Shown: positions 58,701-63,986 of the stretch, one piece after another
Position numbering within the stretch: position 1 is the stretch's first letter
Layout: the number at the start of each line of letters is the position of its first letter
Origin: Priapulus caudatus
Lineage: Eukaryota; Priapulida; Priapulimorpha; Priapulimorphida; Priapulidae
Direction: 5' to 3'
DNA: 63,986 bases
Assembly (NCBI RefSeq): GCF_000485595.1
Contig: NW_014578377.1
Coordinates: forward strand, 1-63,986
The notes under the pieces: model-generated
Databases searched by the model: none
What the model saw: only the letters and a program-made list of their open reading frames with translations
What the model was told of the DNA's origin: nothing
Translations under genes and position numbers: made by a program

Positions 58701-61700
58701 ATTGTAGGATCTATATTTTACAGTTTTGCAGTCTGCTATTTCATATTCAGCCTTTGTAATGCGCACGTGAACATATTTGCGTGTAACTCGCGCAGTATAA
58801 ATTAATAAATATTATTATTATATTATTATTATTTACTTCAGAAGAAGAGGATTCTTCCGAAGAGCAAGACAGACTCGAGGACAAAATCATCGGCGAGCAG
58901 CCGCCCGCATGGCGTGCGTGGACGGCGATCGAGCGCCTGCGCGAGTCGCGCAACTGGTTGCCGTGGCGACCCGGCGGCGGGCGCTCGGTCGACGACTGCG
59001 AGGACCCGGACCGTCTCGTGCTTTTCGACGACGTCTCGGCGAGTCTCTTCCGTCTCGACCGCGAGACGCTACGCTTCGAGCTCGCCTCGCACTTCCTCGA
59101 ATTCCTCGGCGCACATCCGGAGCCGCTGCACGCGTCCTCGTCCCGCCAGGAGCGCCGCCGCCGCCAGGTGGCGTCCACGAGCCCCTCAGACGTCCTCGAC
59201 GTCCCGGACTCTGCCGCAGTGCTGGTCGCGCCATCTAGCGAGGCGCTAGCGGGCGGCGCCGCGCGCATCCGTAACGCCTTCGCGCAGCTGCTGCCGCGGT
59301 TTGCCGCGCCGAATCTGCGGTCTGCGCTGACGCGGGCGTGGCTTCGCTTCGAGGTCTCGGCAGCGGGTGGGGTCGTGGGGAGGTCGCGCGCGCGGGAGGC
59401 GCGGCGGCGCGCGCGGGAGCTGCTTCGCGATGACCCGGCGTGCCGCAACGACGTCTCCCTCTACGCGCTGTACGCGCGCTTCGAGTGGTCGCTCGGCAAC
59501 CGCGGCGATGCGCGACGCGTGTTCGACACGGCCGTCGCCACGGTGACGCGCGCGCACGCCGGTGCACAGCGGCAGGAGCTCGGCGCACTCTACAGGACGT
59601 ACGCCGAACTCGAGCTCGGGATTGAGACGGGCGCCGACGGCATCGGCGAGCGCGCAGCGAGGGCCGAGACGGGTGACCGCGAGAAAGCGACTGCGCTGCT
59701 CGCCGCTCTAGCCGACGGCGGCCACGCGGGGGCGCCAGTATCGCCGACGCGGACGCTGAAGTGCCAGCGGTGGTACGCGAGCGAGGTCGCTGTGGCGACG
59801 ACCCAGCACGACCCCAGCGGGGATTTTGCATCGTCGTACGTGTCCGACGTCGTCTGCTGCGCCGGATACTTCCTCTACCTGACGCAGGGCGTCGTGGCCG
59901 CGTGCGCGCACTTTGATGACATCATCGCCGCGCTGCGAAGTGAGTGCCGCGACGGCGACGACGATTCCTTGTTTGATCCGGGTCGTGACTCAGCACGGCG
60001 CCACCTGGAGGCGGTGATGGCGTCGCACGTGTCGCTGCTGACGTACCATGTGCGAACTAGCGTGGCGCCACTGCGACGTGTCCGTGAAGTCCTACAGGTG
60101 GCGCTAGTGGAGTTTCCAGACAACACGCAGCTGCTTCAGGTAGCAGGGACTGTAGATCAACCGATTGTTATCTTCAATAGATTGCTGTGTTCAATAAATA
60201 GAGTGCTTCTTAAACTATCTCAGTGTCATTCACCCTCGAGTCTATATCGCAAAATTTCATTCACCCACGACTAAATTTCCTTATGTTGTTGCTAATTTTC
60301 GTCTTTGTCTCCATTCATCCCAAAATAATTTCATTCACCTTTGGGTGAACCGTTCACCAGTTTAAGAAGCATTGTAGACCAACCAATAGTTGTTATCAAT
60401 ATACTGCTGTGTTGGTTTCTAGTCTATTTCTTTCCTGGTTATTTTTTATTAAATGTGCATGTGTGCGTTCGTGCATGTCTTTAAATAAAATTGATTAAAT
60501 AATATAGATTAACCAAATTAAATTTTAATTAAAGTGGGTTTAACACTACCATGTGCTATTAGTATTATGTTATAGGTGTAAACTTTTAAAAATTAGTGAC
60601 TGTTGGTTTCGTAAATGCAGTAAGTTGAAAGCTTTCAATCGATTTTGATTGAGTATGGTTAAAAAAATACGAAGTGTTCACTGTTTTTGTTTGTTTTCGG
60701 TATAATTGCAGATCTTTCTGAAGCTAGAGGAGCGATCGCAAATTGCTGGGAGGTTGCGGAGGTACTTTGATCATGTTTGTCCAAAGTCCAACACAATCGT
60801 ACCCTGGGTGTATGCCATCTATGCAGAGCTGAGCAGGCAAAAGCTGAAGGCAGTTATTTCCGACCAGGGTAGGTTTTTATTTAAGCGAACAACATGCATT
60901 TTAAGAATGATGTAGATCACAATTTCTGTCGATTCCATCTTTTGCTGTTGATGAAACATTAAAATGTAGATTGAAAAGGCATGTGGCAGACTTGTTTGAC
61001 ACTAATTTTTCCATAATGTAAAACTTGAATGTAAAAAATTGGCTTATGCCTTTGAATTCTAGATTGTGTATTGATTACCTCAGTCACTATGAATGCAAAT
61101 TGAATGTAATAACACTGAGTCTTTTCACAGTAGGATTCATCCTGCATTAAATGATAAGATAAATATTGGTTTCAAATCGATTTTATGTCACTGTTACCAT
61201 CTTGCCATGGTAATTGATTATGTACCTCTAACGGATCAATGCGTAACATTTTTGCGTTCTGTTCACTCGCTGAAGACCTATATTTCCAGTGATAAGAAAG
61301 TGGGGACGTAGCAGGTAGTCCAAAGATGCTGTATATTTTCTCCTTTATGAATCTTCGTCCTTTTCAGATGAGCCGGGCATGCAGGGTGCGACGTACAATC
61401 GTATAAGAAGCCTGTTTGAGAGAGCCGTCGCATCGAAAGTCTGTCAGCATTTGATTCTCATGTGGAGAATGTACATGAGCTTTGAGGTACTGTACAGCAA
61501 CAACTGTGAGGGGGGGGGGCATATTTGTGTTGCCATCTTGTGAATTACACCTAGTAATTAATCAATTAAGCATATATATATATATATATGCGGATTTGGA
61601 AGGTTTGCTCATTTTTCTGCTAATATTGATTTATTAGTGGGAGAACTTCAGTTGATTAAAAACTATGGGTGTATATAAATTTGCAATCCTGCACGTTTGT

Positions 61701-62079
61701 TACGTAAGGTTACACAAATATCCCTGGGTTCTGTTTAAGAATATTTAACTTGGATATCAGTACAAACTTGAGCATACTTAATGTTAAACGTATATACGAT
61801 TATAGTAATGTTTAAATATATTTAATCGCACATTGTTTTCAAAGCTAAATATTTTTCTGGTGTTTAATTATCATTAATCGATCGGTTCCTATACGTATAA
61901 AGTCGTGCGTACGTCGATGGGACATACACAGGATAAAAAAATCGGAATCTTCATCTGAGTAGCGATGATGTGTGACATGAATTTATGACGTCTACGTGTT
62001 TTTGTAGATACTGCACGGCAGTCAGCGGAGTGCACAGCAGTTATTCTACAGAGCAATTGCTGAATGCCCCTGGGCTAAG
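49702..62079 (+). CDS. NRDE2: NRDE2-like nuclear RNA-surveillance protein (3' end not seen)
   Basis: Exons: 49702-49804, 50882-50969, 51255-51518, 52643-52717, 53103-54102, 54723-54927, about 56710-56930, 57452-57537, 58842-60139, 60712-60868, 61368-61486 and 62008-62079. Phases agree at every junction except the uncertain start of exon 7. The N-terminus has SLFPAFSSGLS and ELSWLHNPSF, then Lys/Ser-rich nuclear stretches. The Mtr4-interaction region (FLEEVGVQPEHAFRIDR, then a Tyr/Arg segment) follows, then HAT-type helical repeats (EWERFIFVHPNEARLWQEYL, DCEDPDRLVLFDDVSASLFR, EWSLGNRGDARRVFDTAV, RSAQQLFYRAIAECPWAK). NRDE2 binds the helicase MTR4 and restrains nuclear exosome decay; in worms it acts in nuclear RNAi. 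The final exon, about 40 residues in other animals, was not found up to 63986. Exon 7 shows inserted bases. Exons 5 and 9 are very GC-rich; introns are AT-rich and full of transposons. Confidence 0.93.
49881..50098. mobile_element. MULE-like MITE, copy 3, with 30-bp tandem amplification
   Basis: Starts GCTGAGAGCGACTATGTCCC, the terminus of the family at 26482 and 31891, and continues with CCGGAACGTACCCTGG. The 30-bp unit TGCCGGAACGTACCCTGGTA plus CTATCTAATA is repeated about five times. The right inverted terminus is missing; the CpG-rich module follows directly. Confidence 0.82.
50100..50325. repeat. CpG-rich module, copy 2
   Basis: Second copy of the segment at 44470-44708, in the same orientation, with the GGCTTAACCGCTTTCGGCGG and GCCATCTTGTA blocks. 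Here it sits inside the split TTAA-flanked element in NRDE2 intron 1. Confidence 0.75.
51586..51811. mobile_element. MITE with AGCTGGGTTTAC ends
   Basis: Inverted termini AGCTGGGTTTACGCTACC and GGTAGTGTAAACCCAGCT enclose smaller inverted pairs (AATTCGCCAA-type). Non-coding, in NRDE2 intron 3. No clear target duplication. Confidence 0.78.
51880..52605. mobile_element. hAT-type non-autonomous transposon
   Basis: The 726-bp element begins TAGGGGTGCACCGGAACTTG and ends in CCGGTGCACCCCTA, with subterminal GGCCGGAAC repeats. It is flanked by a perfect 8-bp duplication GTAAACAC (51872-51879 and 52606-52613), the hAT signature. There is no transposase frame. It lies in NRDE2 intron 3, about 70 bp after the MITE at 51586. 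Confidence 0.92.
52940..53075. repeat. Trinucleotide microsatellite (TCA/TCG)n
   Basis: CATCATCGTCGTC-type repeats immediately upstream of NRDE2 exon 5. The minus-strand reading gives Asp/Met runs of no meaning. Confidence 0.88.
54215..54650. repeat. Direct tandem duplication, about 220 bp per copy
   Basis: Two diverged copies in NRDE2 intron 5 share TTTAGACATGT, AAGTATT...ATGATATTTTTA, TGCATGCTG, CATTGCTCATGAAT, GATAACGGAGAAAAATGCTA and TAAAAACACCAACT in the same order. Confidence 0.85.
55168..55264. repeat. Palindromic repeat AGCAGGGGTTA/TAACCCCTGCT
   Basis: Inverted ends AGCAGGGGTTAGTAATGACA and ATTATTAACCCCTGCT surround ATGACAAATTGTCATTTGTC motifs. The left flank (CTGTACAGTCGTGTGACTTG at about 55132) matches the flank of the copy at 58165-58268. 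Confidence 0.78.
55435..55471. repeat. CCTCCGCC-type MITE, right end only, copy 3
   Basis: GGCGGAGGTATGCACTCTCC followed by GTGAGTGCACTCTGTCTAGTT is the terminal block of the copies at 41251 and 45848. Confidence 0.65.
55493..56690. repeat. 16-bp satellite, degraded to the right
   Basis: Units of CATGATATTACAGCAG and CATGATATTACACCAT fill NRDE2 intron 6. From about 55805 the units carry many single-base insertions and broken copies, more like read error or unpolished assembly than ordinary divergence, and this reaches into NRDE2 exon 7. Confidence 0.88.
57714..58371. mobile_element. Foldback element in NRDE2 intron 8, with nested insertions
   Basis: Left end CTTTGTTACTGTTCTACTGT...AAAACCCTCTTGT is inverted at 58318-58371 (ACAAGAGGGTTTTAATG...AGTAGAACAGTAACAAAG). 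Inner arms TGTACAGTCGTGTGAC...CACCTCATGTTG and AATGTGAGGCAAG...ACGACTGTACA are also inverted. The centre (58165-58268) is a copy of the palindrome at 55168. A right-arm-only copy lies at about 58515-58628. Confidence 0.8.
57770..58111. mobile_element. hAT-like MITE nested in the foldback element
   Basis: Ends TAGTGTTGTCAATCGG and GATCGTGGCATCACTA form imperfect inverted termini. Flanks GTTAGTGG and GTTAATGG give an 8-bp duplication with one mismatch. The interior resembles 46733-47070. Confidence 0.75.
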
Positions 62080-63236
62080 GTAAGTTCGTTCAGATTACCC
62101 AGTGAGCTCATGTTTACTGGAAATATCAAGCGTAGAGTGCTACTCTCCTTTTTTATACAAGAGTACAACATGTGCGCGATCATATTTTTCTGCAAACGAC
62201 CTTCAAAATCGTGATCTTGTTGTTGATTTAGTAATTCTACTGTTACAATCGCTTTATTCAATGCTCGCAGCATACAGTAAATTGTACATTATGCAATTAC
62301 CACTGCGCATCATAAAAATTGATAATTGCTTAGATATGATGTCCTTGTTACGATGTCCAGTCTGTTCGTAAATTTGCGATGCGTGATGGCGACCCCTGGT
62401 GGTTAATTTGCATATAAATCTGCAGATGTGATGTAGCTGTCAGCTGTTTAATGAGAAATTTGTAGTGCATGAGTATGAGTAATTTGCATCATTCTGATCA
62501 ATCTTGCGCCGTATCTCCAATGAAGATCAAACAGCGTAGATAAAAACAGTCCGTCATAACGTCGATAAGGATTGAATTATATATCATCCAATTTTAATTT
62601 GAATAGAAAATTAAAACGTGTCCGTCTTATGAGAACGTGCATGATAAACGACAATTTAAATTTTTATTAAAAATTTAATTTCCTACACGATACATCTGAT
62701 TACTCGTGAACGAAATGTCAATAAGAGCTGGAATACTAATTTGGAGCCAATATTTGCAAGTCATTTATCTAGTTTTTCATATAAATGCAAAATTTATGTG
62801 TAATGTCATCTTATTAACTTCTGTCCCTTTAAAAGGGTGTGCTATTGGTTAATATTTCATGGCTAGCCAGAGCTAGTTCATTAGCTAGTGTGAATGTGTT
62901 TTCCGGTGCATGATCAATCTTATTTGGACCGTGAGAGGTTCTTCATTATAAAATGCATGCAGTCAATATAATCTCTCTACACTCGACGTTTGCGGTAGCG
63001 TGAAGTCTTCGTGCACCACACTTTTAATGCAATTTAAAATGGGGTCGTGCATGCCATCATGTGTGAAACGACATAGTGCTGAAGGTCATCTGTGTGTCAC
63101 CATGAGTTAATTAGCATGAGGCCAAAACGTCCTTCAAAGCACAATGAAGGTTAATTGGGGGTCACTGACAGCGTGCAGTCCCAGCTAACATGCAGCCAAC
63201 TACTTTTGCTGATGCATCAGAAGATTGCCGATTAGA
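62080..63236. other. NRDE2 intron or downstream sequence; no exon seen
   Basis: Begins with the donor GTAAGT of NRDE2 exon 12. I looked for the expected short terminal exon (a Leu/Glu-rich tail) and did not find it. The stretch is otherwise AT-rich, without recognisable genes. Confidence 0.5.
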
Positions 63237-63239
63237 ACC

Positions 63240-63986
63240 ATATCCTGTAGCACTGACACAGCCATACCCCATAATACTGACCCAGCCACACCCCATAGTA
63301 CACTCCCAGCCACACCCCATAGTACACTCCCAGCCACACCCCATAGTACACTCCCAGCCACACCCCATAGTACTGACCCAGCCACACCCCATAGTACTGA
63401 CCCAGCCACACCCCATAGTACACTCCCAGCCACACTCCATAGTACTGACCCAGCCACACCCCATAGTACTGATCCAGCCACACCCCATAATACTGACCCA
63501 TCCAGCCACACCCCATAGTACACTCCCAGCCATACTCCATAATACTGACTCAGCCACACCCCATAGTACTGAGCCAGCCACACCCCATAGTACTGAGCCA
63601 ACCACACCCCTTAGTAATGACCCAGCCACACCCCATAAAACTGACCCAGCCACACCCCATATTACTGACCCAGCCACACCCCATAGTACTGACTCAGCCA
63701 CACCCCATAGTACTGATCCAGCCACACCCCATAGTACTGACCCAACCACACCCCATAATACTGACCCATCTAGCCACACCCCATAGTACACTCCCAGCCA
63801 CACTCCATAGTACTGACCCAGCCACACCCCATAGTACTGATCCAGCCACACCCCATAGTACTGACTCAGCCACACCCCATAGTACTGATCCAGCCACACC
63901 CCATAGTACTGACCCAACCACACCCCAGCCACACCCCATAGTACTGAGCCAGCCACACCCCATAGTACTGAGCCAACCACACCCCT
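63240..63986. repeat. 24-25-bp minisatellite reaching the window edge
   Basis: About thirty units of CAGCCACACCCCATAGTACT plus GACC or ACTCCC variants. Long frames on both strands come from the repeat. The array continues beyond 63986. Confidence 0.95.

Noticed and set aside
63162-63980. Long repetitive frames (for example WGVAGSVLWGV repeats) on both strands
   Set aside because: Direct translation of a 24-25-bp minisatellite; frames on both strands are equally open and there is no start context or splice evidence.
63240-63986. Regularly repeated units resembling a CRISPR array
   Set aside because: Units are contiguous without unique spacers, and the genome is plainly eukaryotic.

Overview
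This is a stretch of animal nuclear genome, almost certainly from an invertebrate and probably a marine one (a sponge or a comparably early-branching lineage would fit, but nothing here fixes the phylum). The evidence is intron-rich genes with GT-AG introns, conserved metazoan proteins (CHMP2A, NRDE2, neudesin, Arp2 exon 1, an hnRNP A/B-type RRM), and dense decayed transposons and MITEs. I could close reading frame and intron phase across every junction of four multi-exon genes (neudesin, the second lectin-like gene, a 965-residue unknown protein, CHMP2A). The fifth, NRDE2, closes at every junction except the start of exon 7.

Layout: 0-7 kb holds one hnRNP A/B-like RRM exon, a piggyBac remnant, and a LINE whose 5' ORF1 and 3' ORF2 ends flank a broken BEL/Pao retrotransposon. 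7-12 kb holds a THAP-domain gene fragment (minus), a palindromic MITE, a Helitron helicase remnant, a telomere-like array and exon 1 of ARP2 (minus). ARP2 exon 1 sits head to head with a complete five-exon neudesin gene (12.2-14.6 kb, plus). 18-24 kb carries two tandem secreted LamG-like genes: the first is decayed, the second complete. 25-32.8 kb (minus) is a twelve-exon gene of unknown function whose large exon encodes about fifteen degenerate 19-residue repeats. 36.1-38.6 kb (minus) is a complete five-exon CHMP2A gene.

39-49.6 kb is repeat-rich: CR1-like LINE fragments, several MITE families, microsatellites, and a 2-kb pyrimidine/purine minisatellite that inverts on itself and ends at a 10-N gap. 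49.7-62.1 kb is NRDE2 (plus, twelve exons seen, 3' end beyond the part I can recognise). Its introns hold nested MITEs, a 16-bp satellite and tandem duplications. The window closes in a 24-25-bp minisatellite.

The genes do not form a pathway; they are independent housekeeping and secreted-protein genes. I did not find a defence-type or operon-like system. The most informative novelties are a MITE family with 9-bp target duplications (two copies with perfect duplications in introns of one gene, a third nested inside another transposon in NRDE2), the neudesin with a canonical ER-retrieval tail, the orphan ARP2 first exon sharing a 209-bp divergent promoter, a probable gene-conversion tract between the two lectin-like paralogs, and the 19-residue-repeat protein.
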